A stretch of DNA of 64,000 nt from UBA10649 sp964391765 (GTDB lineage Bacteria; Actinomycetota; Actinomycetes; S36-B12), in contig CAYMNG010000002.1 in the NCBI GenBank assembly GCA_964391765.1, forward strand, positions 1 through 64,000, given 5' to 3'. Numbering within the stretch: position 1 is the stretch's first letter; every line of letters starts with the position of its first letter. This document shows, in pieces, positions 18,313-26,959 of this stretch. Under the pieces are notes generated by a model. That model did no database searches. It worked only from the letters and a program-made list of their open reading frames with translations, and had not been told where the DNA came from. A program made the position numbers and the translations under genes.

Positions 18313-19116
18313 TCACGGGTCGGTCGCCCGGGCGAGCAGGTCGAGCGCGACGTCGTGCAACCGGCCGTTCGTCGTCAGGGCCGAGCCGCCGACGAGGGGA
18401 TCGGCCCCGTCGAAGGACGTCATGCGCCCGCCGGCCTCGCGGACGATCGGGACGAGCGCGGCCAGGTCGTGGGTCGCCAACTCGGGTTCGGCGGCGATGT
18501 CGACCGCGCCCTCCGCGACGAGCACGTGCGACCAGAAGTCGCCGTAGGCCCGCTGCCGCCAGGTGCGTGCCCGCAGCGCGGTCAAGGCGGCCGCGGCCCC
18601 GCGCTCGGCCCAGCCCGCGTCGTCGGAGTAGGAGAACGACGCGTCGGCGAGGTCGGTCACCGCGCTGACGGCCAGCGGTCGCGCGGTGGCGGTGACCGGA
18701 TCGCTGGCCCACGCGCCGGCGCCGGACGCGGCCCACCAGCGGCGCCCGAGGGCCGGCGCGGACACCACGCCGACGGCCGGTTCGCCGTCGACGACCAGCG
18801 CGATCAGGCAGGCCCAGACCGGTACGCCGCGCACGTAGTTCTTCGTCCCGTCGATGGGGTCGATCACCCAGCGTCGGGGTGTGGCCGCGGTGTCCGCGGT
18901 CAGGCCGTACTCCTCGCCGAGGATCGCGTCGTCCGGACGTTCGACGGCGAGCGCCGCACGGATCGCGAGCTCGACCGCGCGGTCGGCCTCCGTGACCGGG
19001 GTGAGGTCGGGCTTGGTGTCGACGACGAGGTCCGTGGCGCGAAAGCGCGCCAGCGCGATCGGGTCGGCCCGGTCGGCGAGGCGCAGGGCGAGGGAGAGGT
19101 CATCGGTCACGTCCAC
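18313..19116 (-). CDS. hisN: Histidinol-phosphatase, inositol-monophosphatase family
   Basis: A 267-residue member of the IMPase superfamily. Metal and substrate motifs are present: TEADRAVE, ILGEEYG, WVIDPIDGTKNYVRGVPVW and, near the end, TTNGRLH. The GTKNYVRG variant and length match actinobacterial HisN, which removes phosphate from histidinol phosphate in histidine synthesis. No other his gene is in the window, so inositol- or fructose-bisphosphatase activity cannot be excluded. GTG start. Confidence 0.8.
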   Translation of the reverse strand: MDVTDDLSLALRLADRADPIALARFRATDLVVDTKPDLTPVTEADRAVELAIRAALAVERPDDAILGEEYGLTADTAATPRRWVIDPIDGTKNYVRGVPVWACLIALVVDGEPAVGVVSAPALGRRWWAASGAGAWASDPVTATARPLAVSAVTDLADASFSYSDDAGWAERGAAAALTALRARTWRQRAYGDFWSHVLVAEGAVDIAAEPELATHDLAALVPIVREAGGRMTSFDGADPLVGGSALTTNGRLHDVALDLLARATDP

Positions 19117-19201
19117 GGCGGCAACCTACTCGGGCCCGACACCGCGGACCCGAAGCCGACACCGGCGCCGATCCGGCGCGGGGGCCTTCTACAGTGACGC
19201 C

Positions 19202-19651
19202 GTGAATGCGGCGTTCGACACGGTCGGGGGCCTGCCGGTCCACGCGTTCGTCGTGCACGCCGCGGTCGTCCTCGTGCCGTTGACCGCATTGGGGACGGTC
19301 GCGATGGCGGTACGGCGCAGCCTCAGCCGACGGTTCGGTCCGCTGGTCGTCGGCTTCGGCGCGGTGGCGGTCGTCGCCGCGCTCGTCGCCCGGTCCTCGG
19401 GTCAGTACCTCGCGCAGCGGGTCGGCACGCCGGCGGAGCACGCGCAGTTCGGCGGGTGGCTCCCGGCGGTCGCGGGCGTGCTGTTCGTCGGTGTCCTCGC
19501 GCTGTGGCTGCTCGATCGCGGGATCCCGACCAACCGGTCACGGCCCCTGCGCGTCCTCGTGCTCGCCGGTGCGCTCGTCGTGGTGGCGGCGGTGGCGACG
19601 GCACTGACGGCGGTCGTCGCCTACACCGGCGTCGCCGCGGTCTGGTCCTAG
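19202..19651 (+). CDS. DUF2231-like membrane protein
   Basis: A 149-residue protein with four membrane helices. The opening GGLPVHAFVVHAAVVLVPLT fits the DUF2231 pattern (Leu-Pro-x-His... His), a family of unknown function with possible heme-binding histidines. The GTG start at 19202 is the first after the hisN start on the other strand. Its TAG stop lies inside the left arm of a long inverted repeat. Confidence 0.7.
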   Translation: MNAAFDTVGGLPVHAFVVHAAVVLVPLTALGTVAMAVRRSLSRRFGPLVVGFGAVAVVAALVARSSGQYLAQRVGTPAEHAQFGGWLPAVAGVLFVGVLALWLLDRGIPTNRSRPLRVLVLAGALVVVAAVATALTAVVAYTGVAAVWS

Positions 19652-19816
19652 TGGCGCGCGTCCGAGGTTCGTGCACGGATGGGGCGGACTGCTGCGAAGT
19701 GCGCCGGTGTCGAGGTTCGACCCGGTTCGCCGGCCGCGGAACCGGACCCAACCTCGGCACCGGCACCGAACCGGTCGCGTTCGAGGAGTGAACGAGGTTC
19801 AGACGCGCGCCACTAG
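19648..19816. repeat. 169-bp interval bounded by perfect 15-bp inverted repeats
   Basis: The arm ctagtggcgcgcgtc at 19648-19662 is perfectly inverted at 19802-19816. Both convergent genes end exactly in the arms: their TAG stop codons are part of the repeat. The ~140 nt between contain further short copies of gaggttc and its complement and no gene. It could be a small insertion with terminal inverted repeats or a large two-way terminator. Confidence 0.65.
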
Positions 19817-20838
19817 CCCCGGTCCGGTCCGGACCGGCGTGCGGTGACTGGGGTCGCCGTCCGGCTGCGGATGAGCCGGCGCAGGGAGTCGACCCGTGCG
19901 GCGAGGTCGGCCGATCCGCCGGCCGCGGCGATCGTCAGCGCGCAGTCGGGCTCGTCGTGGCTGCACGCGCGCGGGCAGTCGTCGGCGTAGGCGCCGAGGT
20001 CGGGGAAGGCATGGATGAGCCGGTCGACGTCGACGTGGGCCAGGCCGAACGACCGGACGCCGGGAGTGTCGACGATCAGCCCGCCGTCGGGCAGGTGGAG
20101 GGCGACCACGCTGGTCGAGGTGTGGCGACCGCGGCCGGTGACGGTGTTCACCCGGCCCGTGGACCGCTCCGCCGCGGGCACCAGCGCGTTGACCAGGGTC
20201 GACTTGCCGACGCCGGAGTGGCCGATGATGACGGTGACCTCGTCGCGCAGGGCGGCCGGCAGCGCGGCGGGCACCTGCCGGTCGGCGACGACGAAGATCG
20301 GCAGGTCCAACGGCGCGTAGAGCGCGAGCAGGTCGTCGGCCGGCGCGAGGTCGGCCTTCGTGATGACGAGCATCGGGGTGATCCCCGCGTCGAGTGCCGC
20401 GACGAGCGTGCGGTCGATCAGCCCGGGACTGGGCACGGGCGCGGCGGTCGCGGTGACGACGGCGAGCCGGGTCGCGTTGGCGACGACGACCCGTTCGACG
20501 GGATCGACGTCGTCGGCCGTCCGGCGTAGCACGGTGCGCCGCTCCCGGCGCCGCACGATGCGCACCGGATCGTCGACCGAGCCGGCGCCGGGACCGACGA
20601 TGTCGACGCGGTCACCGACGACGATCCCCTTGCGCCCGAGCTCGCGGGCCTTGACCGCGTACGCCGGGCCGGCGTCGTCGTCGCGATCGACGGTGAACCG
20701 GCCGCGGTCGACGGCGAGCACCGTCGCCGTGGTCGAGGAGTCGTGGTCGGGGCGGTCCTTCGACCGCGGTCGGGACTTCCCGCGACCGGGTCGGACGCGG
20801 ACGCTGTCCTCGTCGAGCAGGTCGTGTCGACGCCTCAC
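19813..20838 (-). CDS. rsgA: Ribosome small-subunit maturation GTPase
   Basis: A 341-residue circularly permuted GTPase. An N-terminal OB-type region is followed by G4 (ITKAD), G1 (GHSGVGKSTLVNAL), G3 (VDTPGVRSFG) and a C-terminal zinc motif (DDCPRACSHDEPDC). It releases maturation factors from the 30S subunit during ribosome assembly. The GTG at 20838 overlaps the aroA stop by 4 nt (GTGA), the usual actinobacterial aroA-rsgA coupling; ten more codons are open upstream. The stop sits in the right arm of the inverted repeat. Confidence 0.92.
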   Translation of the reverse strand: MRRRHDLLDEDSVRVRPGRGKSRPRSKDRPDHDSSTTATVLAVDRGRFTVDRDDDAGPAYAVKARELGRKGIVVGDRVDIVGPGAGSVDDPVRIVRRRERRTVLRRTADDVDPVERVVVANATRLAVVTATAAPVPSPGLIDRTLVAALDAGITPMLVITKADLAPADDLLALYAPLDLPIFVVADRQVPAALPAALRDEVTVIIGHSGVGKSTLVNALVPAAERSTGRVNTVTGRGRHTSTSVVALHLPDGGLIVDTPGVRSFGLAHVDVDRLIHAFPDLGAYADDCPRACSHDEPDCALTIAAAGGSADLAARVDSLRRLIRSRTATPVTARRSGPDRG

Positions 20839-22142
20839 GCCGACGCGGATCCGAGCAGCGCGTGCCACCGATCGACGAACCCGGGCAGTGTCTTGTCGGT
20901 CACGGCGACGTCGTCGAGCTCGACGCCGGGGACGCGCAGTCCGATGATCGCGGCGGCCGTCGCGATGCGGTGGTCGCCGTGGGTGCGGACGACCCCGCCG
21001 CGCAACGGGCGCGGCTCGATCGCCAGGCCGTCGTCGGTCTCGACGACGTGCGCGCCGAGCGCGCCGAGCTCGGTCGTCAGCGCCGCGAGTCGGTCGGTCT
21101 CGTGCCCGCGCAGGTGGGCGATGCCGCGCAGACGACTCGGCCCGTCGGCGAGGGTGGCGACGGCGGCGATCGTCGGGGCGAGCTCGCCGACCGCCGACAG
21201 GTCGACGTCCAGGCCGGGGATCGGCCCGTTGCCGACCACGGTGAGCCCGTCGGCGGACAGGTCGACCTCGCCGCCCAGCGCGGCGATCAGCCCGCGGACC
21301 GCGTCACCGGGCTGCGCGGTGCGCTGCGGCCACCCGGGCACCCGCACCCGGCCGCGGGCCACGAGCGCGGCGGCGAGGAACGGCGCGGCGTTGGACAGGT
21401 CCGGCTCGATCGCCCGGTCGACCGCGGCGATGTCGTGCGGGTCGACGTGCCAGGTGTCGGCCTGGCGGCGCACCGCGACGCCGTGCTCGGCGAGCATCGC
21501 GATGGTCAGCTCGATGTGCGGCATGCTCGGCACCGGCGGGCCGACGTGGTGGATGCTCACCCCGGCGTTGAAGCGCGCGGCGGCCAACAGCAGGCCCGAC
21601 ACAAACTGGCTGGACTTCGAGGCGTCCAGCCACGCCTCGCCGCCGGGAACCTCGCCGGCCCCGAGCACGGTGAACGGGAGCCGCCCGCGACGGCCGTCGT
21701 CGACGGCGACACCCAGATCGCGTAACGACTCGATCGTCGTCGCCATCGGCCGCCGGCGGGCGGCTTCGTCGCCGTCGAACGTCACCGCCCCGTGGGCCAG
21801 GGCGGCGACCGGCGGCAGGAACCGCATCACCGTCCCGGCCAGGCCGCAGTCGACGTCCGCCGGCCCGCGCAGGAAGTGCGGCCGGACCGTCACGTCGACG
21901 TTGCCGGCGCTGGCACCGGCGACGGCCCGGGTGTGGACTCCCAAGCCGTGCAGGCCGGCGAGCATGAGGCGGGTGTCCCGGGCGTCGAGCAGGCCGCGGA
22001 TCGTGCTCGGTTCGTCGGCGAGCGCGGCGAGGACGAGTGCGCGGTTGCTGGCGGACTTCGACCCGGGCACGAGGACGACGGCGTCGATCGGGCCGGGCGC
22101 CGTGGGAGCCGGCCAGGTCGCAGGAGCGCGGGTCGTCGTCAT
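20835..22142 (-). CDS. aroA: 3-phosphoshikimate 1-carboxyvinyltransferase (EPSP synthase)
   Basis: A 435-residue enzyme of the shikimate pathway that joins phosphoenolpyruvate to shikimate 3-phosphate. Diagnostic motifs: VPGSKSASNRALVLAALAD at the start, CGLAGTVMRFLPP, and near the end DHRIATAAAIIGL and TDKTLPGF. The ATG at 22142 gives the normal length; the frame is open 17 codons further upstream. Cytoplasmic. Confidence 0.94.
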   Translation of the reverse strand: MTTTRAPATWPAPTAPGPIDAVVLVPGSKSASNRALVLAALADEPSTIRGLLDARDTRLMLAGLHGLGVHTRAVAGASAGNVDVTVRPHFLRGPADVDCGLAGTVMRFLPPVAALAHGAVTFDGDEAARRRPMATTIESLRDLGVAVDDGRRGRLPFTVLGAGEVPGGEAWLDASKSSQFVSGLLLAAARFNAGVSIHHVGPPVPSMPHIELTIAMLAEHGVAVRRQADTWHVDPHDIAAVDRAIEPDLSNAAPFLAAALVARGRVRVPGWPQRTAQPGDAVRGLIAALGGEVDLSADGLTVVGNGPIPGLDVDLSAVGELAPTIAAVATLADGPSRLRGIAHLRGHETDRLAALTTELGALGAHVVETDDGLAIEPRPLRGGVVRTHGDHRIATAAAIIGLRVPGVELDDVAVTDKTLPGFVDRWHALLGSASA

Positions 22143-22212
22143 CAGGGCAAGGCTAGACGGTCCGCGCCGCGCCGTTTCGCGGGTCGCTCGCATCGGGGCG
22201 GCGTCGGTCGGC

Positions 22213-23475
22213 TCAGGCGAACGCGGACGCGGCGAGGACCTCGCCGTCGCGGACCCCGCCGGGGATCAGGTAGGCGGCCGAGCCGATCGTCGTGTTCCAC
22301 GTGTTGAACGCGTCGGACTCGGCGATCCGTTGCTGCATCGGGATGAAGCTGGTGCGCGGATCGCGGGTGTAGGCGGCGAACAGCAGGCCCGCATCCGGCC
22401 CGGCGGGTCCGGGACCGCCGTCGTAGGAGTACGGCCGGCGCAGGATCATCTGGCCGGGGTGCGCCGCGTGTGCGACGCGGACGTGGGCGCCCGGGTCGAT
22501 GACGGGCAGTCCCCGGTCGTCGACCGCGTCCAACGGCAGCGGATCCGTCTCGCCGGCCGCGCCCAGCGGTGCCCCGTCCACCAGACGCCGGCCGATGATG
22601 CGTTCCTGCGCGACGGGATCGACCATGCTCCATTCGTCCAGGTGCATGCGGATCCGCCGCAGCACCAGCACGGTGCCGCGCGCCGACCAGTGCGGACCGT
22701 CGGGGAGCCAGACGGCGTCGGACATCTGGGCGGGCGTCGGGTTCACCGTTCCGTCGACCTGGCCCATCAGGTTCCGGGTCGCCCCGGTGCCGGACACGGC
22801 CGGCCCGCGGAACCCCGGCTGCGACCAGCGGGTCCGGGTGAGCGTGGAGACGGCGAGCACGAGAGTGCGGATCGCGTGTGACAGGGCCAGCGGATCGTCG
22901 CTGCCGACCTGGAGGAGCAGGTCGGTCTGGGGCCAGTCCGGTTCCAGCGCGTCGGTCGAGAACGCGGGGATCGGTACGAGCTCGGCCGGGATGCGTTCGG
23001 CCAGGCCGAGCCGTTCGAGCAGGCGACGGGCGATCCCGACCGTCACGACTACCGCGCCCGGGCCGGCGACGAGCGCGGGTTCGGGGTCGGCGAGCGGTGC
23101 CGTGCCGGCCATGAGTCGGGCCGAGTCGTCGGTGAGCAGGCGCATGACCGCACGCGCGTCGGCCCGTCGCGGGTGCCGCAGGTCCAGGCCGACGAAGGTC
23201 TGCAGGCGGGGCGCCGGTGTCGTGACCCCGGGCTGGTACGGGCCGGGGAGTACCGCCGGCGTGGGAACGGGCGCTGCCGGAACGGGCGCTGCCGACGCAG
23301 GTGCTGCCGGCGTCGGCGTGGGTGCTGCCGGCGTCGGTATCGGCTCGCTCGCCGCCGGCGTGGATACGGCCGACGCGCGGGCGAGCGCGAACCCGCCGGC
23401 GGCGCCGAGGATCGCGGCACCGCCGGCGGCGAGGGCGCCGCGACGGGTGAGGACGGGTCGGTCGTCGGACGTCAT
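22213..23475 (-). CDS. Tat-exported Dyp-type peroxidase / EfeB-like deferrochelatase
   Basis: A 420-residue protein with a twin-arginine signal (LTRRGALAAGGAAILGAAGG) and a Pro/Ala/Thr low-complexity linker (about 40-77). The dye-decolourising peroxidase domain has the GxxDG element in MGQVDGTVNP and the likely proximal heme His in AAHPGQM. The arrangement matches EfeB, which takes iron from heme or serves as an exported peroxidase. Only the PCuAC gene, 6 nt upstream in the same direction, accompanies it; efeU and efeO are not in the window. Confidence 0.85.
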   Translation of the reverse strand: MTSDDRPVLTRRGALAAGGAAILGAAGGFALARASAVSTPAASEPIPTPAAPTPTPAAPASAAPVPAAPVPTPAVLPGPYQPGVTTPAPRLQTFVGLDLRHPRRADARAVMRLLTDDSARLMAGTAPLADPEPALVAGPGAVVVTVGIARRLLERLGLAERIPAELVPIPAFSTDALEPDWPQTDLLLQVGSDDPLALSHAIRTLVLAVSTLTRTRWSQPGFRGPAVSGTGATRNLMGQVDGTVNPTPAQMSDAVWLPDGPHWSARGTVLVLRRIRMHLDEWSMVDPVAQERIIGRRLVDGAPLGAAGETDPLPLDAVDDRGLPVIDPGAHVRVAHAAHPGQMILRRPYSYDGGPGPAGPDAGLLFAAYTRDPRTSFIPMQQRIAESDAFNTWNTTIGSAAYLIPGGVRDGEVLAASAFA

Positions 23476-23480
23476 CGGTG

Positions 23481-24269
23481 TCAGTGCCTCGCCATCGCGC
23501 CGGGGTAGGACTCGTTGGCGCCGTGGAAGACCCGGACGATCGGCCGGACCGTCACCAGTCCGCCGTCGGCGGTCACCAACGTCACCGGGACGGTCGAACC
23601 GGCGGCCAGCGCCCGGCGCAGGTCCAACAACATGATGTGGTTCCCGCCGGGCGCGAGGGTCACCGTCCCGCCGGCCGGGACGACGAAACCGCCGGACTTC
23701 TGCTGCATGACGGACTGCCCGTCCTGCAGGACGACCTCGTGCAGCTGCAGTGCCGGCGCGACCGGGCTCATCGCGGCGATGACGCGGATCGGCGCGTTCG
23801 TCGGGTTGGTCAGCGTGCCGAACAGCGCCGACATCGCCGTGCGCGGCGCGGCCTTGACCCAGGCGTCGGTCAGCCGCAGCCGGGTCGTCGTGATCGGCCG
23901 ACCGGTGTCCCAGCGCGGACGCTTCGCCGGGTCCGTGCAGGAATAGACCCGGCCGTGGACGACGGCGGTCATCCCCGACAGGGCGCAGCGGGACCCGGCG
24001 TGGGGGGAATCGTGCGCGGCGGCCGGTGCCGCGGCGCCGACGAGGGCGACGGCGGCGATGGTGGCGGCCGTGACGGTGGCCGCCAACTGGGCGAGGAGTC
24101 TGGCGGCCCCCGCGCGCAGGGGGGTCGGCCGGCGTCGGTCCGGGTTCGGTCGGGACAGGTTGGCGCGGGACCGGTTCGGCCGGTACAGGTTGGCGCGGGA
24201 CCGGTTCGGTCGGGTCAGGTTCGGTCGGTCCGGGTTCGGTCGGGACAGGTTGGGGCGAGCGTGGGTCAT
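23481..24269 (-). CDS. PCu(A)C copper chaperone with a basic repeat extension
   Basis: A 262-residue protein. The C-terminal domain is a PCu(A)C copper chaperone with the expected ligands: LQLHEVVLQDGQSVMQQKSG followed by PGGNHIMLL (pattern H-x10-M ... H-x-M). It carries Cu+ to cytochrome oxidase or other exported enzymes. Unusually, the first ~55 residues are a basic repeat of RPN-type pentapeptides placed ahead of the hydrophobic signal or anchor (about 65-95, ending AAAH). ATG at 24269 has GAAGGA upstream. Neighbouring DyP and membrane genes suggest a metal-handling operon. Confidence 0.83.
   Translation of the reverse strand: MTHARPNLSRPNPDRPNLTRPNRSRANLYRPNRSRANLSRPNPDRRRPTPLRAGAARLLAQLAATVTAATIAAVALVGAAAPAAAHDSPHAGSRCALSGMTAVVHGRVYSCTDPAKRPRWDTGRPITTTRLRLTDAWVKAAPRTAMSALFGTLTNPTNAPIRVIAAMSPVAPALQLHEVVLQDGQSVMQQKSGGFVVPAGGTVTLAPGGNHIMLLDLRRALAAGSTVPVTLVTADGGLVTVRPIVRVFHGANESYPGAMARH
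24143..24262 (-). repeat. Eight 15-bp tandem repeats encoding RPN pentapeptides
   Basis: On the plus strand, units begin ggttcggtcgggaca or ggttggcgcgggacc and repeat every 15 nt from 24143 to 24262. Translated on the minus strand they give a run of RPNLS, RPNPD, RPNRS and RANLY type units at the extreme N-terminus of the PCuAC protein. All units keep the frame. Confidence 0.88.
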
Positions 24270-24324
24270 GGGGGTCCTTCGACGTCGGTGGGCCGGCACC
24301 GCGTCGACGGACGGGTGGCCGGGG

Positions 24325-24875
24325 TCAGGTCATGGCAGTGCCGGCACGGGTGCCAAGACCCGTGCCGGCGACCGGCGGCCCACGTCGGGTGACGTGGTAG
24401 CGCGCGGCGACCGGCGCGCCGACGTGGTGGTGGTAGCCGCCGACCGGGGCCGGTCGGCGCTGCGGTGTGACGACCAGCGGCCGCGGCGCACCCAGCACGC
24501 TTGCCCAGAACGTCAGCCAGCGGCCGACCAGTTCGTCCGTGTACGAGATCAGGACGGCGGCCCCCGCGGCGGCCGTCACATGCGCCGCGACCATGGGCAC
24601 TGGGCCCGCGCCGCCGCCCGGGCCGGGGTGGTGGGCGGTGACCGACAGCACGAGGTGCGCCAGACCCTGGCCGACGAGGAGCAGGGCGAGCACCGGCACC
24701 GGGCGCAGGGCCGTTCCGGACAGCGCGGCGCCGAGGCCGACCGACAGCAGCACGGCGATGACGACGCCCGCCGGGCCGGGGAGCGATCCCCCGGCGGCGC
24801 AATGGCCNNNNNNNNNNTCAGCACGCTCAGCGTCGCGCCCACCATGGTGGTGCGCGACAGCCGACGACCGGACAC
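24325..24875 (-). CDS. Hypothetical membrane protein, broken by an assembly gap
   Basis: The readable C-terminal part (24325-24807) has three to four membrane helices (GVVIAVLLSVGLGAALSG, LALLLVGQGLAHLVLS, a His-rich loop, then FWASVLG). Beyond the ten N, a GTG at 24875 starts SGRRLSRTTMVGATLSVL, which would be the natural N-terminus and first helix. The two parts are not in one frame across exactly ten bases, so the true gap length differs. It lies just upstream of PCuAC and DyP in the same direction; copper-cluster membrane proteins of this type exist in actinobacteria, but I do not name a family. Confidence 0.6.
24808..24817. other. Assembly gap (ten N)
   Basis: A run of ten N placed by scaffolding. 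Its length is conventional, so reading frames and spacing across it are not reliable. It interrupts the membrane gene upstream of the PCuAC gene. Confidence 0.97.
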
Positions 24876-24938
24876 GCTGGGCAGTCTACGAACACCGATT
24901 CCCGGATCGGGCGCCGGCGGCGGTGGCACGCTGTCCCG

Positions 24939-26138
24939 ATGGCGGATCCGGCGCAGCGAACACTGTTGGCGGACGTCGAGGACCTGCTGCCGGAGTTCGG
25001 CCTGGCCGACGTCATGCGGGCGCGTCCGGCCGGGATCGGGAGCCTCGCCCACGCGGTCCGGATCGCGTTGGCGGTGACGGTGTCCTGGCTCGTGGCCGGG
25101 ACGATCTCGCACAGTGCGCTCGCCCTGTTCGCACCGGTCACGACCCTCCTGGTCGTCCAGTCGTCGCCGTGGACGACGCTCGGCGTGTCCGTGCAACGCA
25201 CCCTGGGCACCGGCCTGGGCGTCCTCCTCGCGTCGGTCTACGTCAACGTCGTCGGCCTGACCTGGTGGTCCTTCCTCGTCGGGGTCCTCGTCTCGCTGCT
25301 CGTCGCGCGACTGCTGCCGTGGTCGATCGGAGGGCAGTTGCAGATCCCGGTCGCCGTCGTGTTCGTCCTCGCCCTGGGCCCGGGCTCGGCCGAGCAGGAC
25401 GCCTGGCGGGACCTCGACGTGCTCATCGGCGGGATCGTCGGGCTCGCAGCGGTTTTCGTGCTCCCGACCCGACCGCGGCCCGAGCCGTTCGAAGCCGCGC
25501 TGCGTCGGTACCGCGACGCGATCGTCGACCTCACGCAGCGGCTCGGCGCGGAGTCCGGTCGCCAGCCGGTCCCGCTGCCGGCCGGGACGACGCACGACTA
25601 CGTCTACGCCAGCCGGCGGCTTCGCGACGTCGCGACGCAGGCGCGCGACGAGCTCGACCGCCTGGGCCAGGCGGCGGCGCTGAACCTGCGCGCCGGGACG
25701 GTCCCGGCCGCACTCGCGGCGCGCGCGCTTCGCCTGCGGCGGCTGTCCGGCGTCGGCCTGCAGGTGCGCGGACTCGTGGGCGTGGCGAACTCGCTGTACG
25801 ACCGGGCCGACGTCGAGCCGACGCTGAGCGCGTCGACGTTCGCCGCGCTGGTCGACGACCTCGGGCGCCTCATGCGCGCCGCGCTCGGCGATCCGGACTC
25901 CGATCGCGAGGTCGGCCCGGCAGACGCGACCGCGGTCGACGCGGCGTCCGAGCGGCTCGGCGCCGCGATCCAGGCGGCTGCGGTCGAGGTGTCGCGGCGC
26001 CAGGACCAGGTCGGGCAGATGCTGGACTCGGTGTCGATACTGGGGCGGATCGAGCAGCTTCGACGCCAACTGGCCGCCTTCCCGCGGCAGCCGGGGGCGA
26101 CGGTCGTGGACGAGGGCGGAGGCGCGGATGTGCGGTAG
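24939..26138 (+). CDS. FUSC / aromatic acid exporter (ArAE) family membrane protein
   Basis: A 399-residue protein. The N-terminal half has about five membrane helices (HAVRIALAVTVSWLVAG, LFAPVTTLLVV, and others) and the C-terminal half is a long soluble helical domain rich in Arg, Ala and Asp. The segment APVTTLLVVQSSPWTTLG and the order of domains match the FUSC/ArAE family, putative efflux channels for aromatic acids. No partner pump subunit is adjacent. It overlaps the SRAP gene by 11 nt. Confidence 0.75.
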   Translation: MADPAQRTLLADVEDLLPEFGLADVMRARPAGIGSLAHAVRIALAVTVSWLVAGTISHSALALFAPVTTLLVVQSSPWTTLGVSVQRTLGTGLGVLLASVYVNVVGLTWWSFLVGVLVSLLVARLLPWSIGGQLQIPVAVVFVLALGPGSAEQDAWRDLDVLIGGIVGLAAVFVLPTRPRPEPFEAALRRYRDAIVDLTQRLGAESGRQPVPLPAGTTHDYVYASRRLRDVATQARDELDRLGQAAALNLRAGTVPAALAARALRLRRLSGVGLQVRGLVGVANSLYDRADVEPTLSASTFAALVDDLGRLMRAALGDPDSDREVGPADATAVDAASERLGAAIQAAAVEVSRRQDQVGQMLDSVSILGRIEQLRRQLAAFPRQPGATVVDEGGGADVR

Positions 26139-26856
26139 GTACGTGTCCGTGTCGGACGCCGCCGAGGTCGCCGCGTGGTTCGACGCGGCGCCGCCGGAGC
26201 GTGCGCTCGCGCCGGACTACAACGTCGCGCCCACGAAGCCGGTCTACGTCGTCGCCGCGCCCCGGACACCGGGCCCGGCCGCGCGGGCGGTGCTCGTCGC
26301 CCGCTGGGGGCTGGTGCCCTCGTGGGCGAGGGACCCCGCCATCGGATCGCGGATGATCAACGCCCGGGCGGAGACCGTCGCCGAGAAGCCGGCCTTCCGG
26401 CGGGCCTTCGCACGGCGACGGTGCCTGATCCCCGCGAACGGCTACTACGAGTGGCACCAGCCGTCGTCGGACCCGGCCGGTGGGTCGTCGGGCCGGGCGC
26501 GCAAGCAGCCGTACTACATCCATCGTGCCGACGACGGTCTGCTGGCCCTCGCCGGCCTGTACGAGTGGTGGCACGACCGCAACCTCCCCGAGGACGACCA
26601 CGCCTCCTGGCTGCTCACGTGCACGGTGGTCACGACGAACGCGCCGGACGACCTCGGGCGCATCCACGACCGGATGCCGATGATCGTCGAGGCCGAGGAC
26701 TGGTCGACCTGGTTGGACCGCGACGTGGACGGCGGCGCGGTGCCGCACCTGATGCGGCCGGCGTCGGTCAGCGGGCTGGCGGCGTACCCCGTGTCGACCC
26801 GGGTGAACGCCGTCGGCAACAACGGCCCGGAACTCATCGCGCCGGCGGGGGAATGA
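26128..26856 (+). CDS. SRAP (YedK/HMCES) abasic-site protein
   Basis: A 242-residue protein with the complete SRAP active set: Cys2 (MCGRY), Asn in MINARAET, Glu in NGYYEW and His in RIHDRMPMI. This family forms a stable thiazolidine crosslink with abasic sites in single-stranded DNA, protecting forks. Cytoplasmic. The gene's last bases contain the -35 element of the sigR promoter. Confidence 0.93.
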   Translation: MCGRYVSVSDAAEVAAWFDAAPPERALAPDYNVAPTKPVYVVAAPRTPGPAARAVLVARWGLVPSWARDPAIGSRMINARAETVAEKPAFRRAFARRRCLIPANGYYEWHQPSSDPAGGSSGRARKQPYYIHRADDGLLALAGLYEWWHDRNLPEDDHASWLLTCTVVTTNAPDDLGRIHDRMPMIVEAEDWSTWLDRDVDGGAVPHLMRPASVSGLAAYPVSTRVNAVGNNGPELIAPAGE

Positions 26857-26876
26857 AGGCCCGACGGGACGCGTTG
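26850..26876 (+). promoter_or_regulatory. SigR/SigH-type promoter of the sigR-rsrA operon
   Basis: GGAAT at 26850-26854, exactly 18 nt, then GTTG at 26873-26876, a full match to the SigR/SigH consensus (GGAAT-N18-GTT). The -35 overlaps the SRAP stop codon. A transcript from about 26882 would have a ~78-nt leader before the sigR ATG. SigR is known to activate its own operon in Streptomyces and mycobacteria. Confidence 0.8.
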
Positions 26877-26959
26877 CCCCCGTCGTGCTCCTGCTGACCC
26901 CGGACGTCGGGCGGATCGACGTCGGACTGTTCGTCGGCGGCGGGCTAGGCTCGGTCGGG

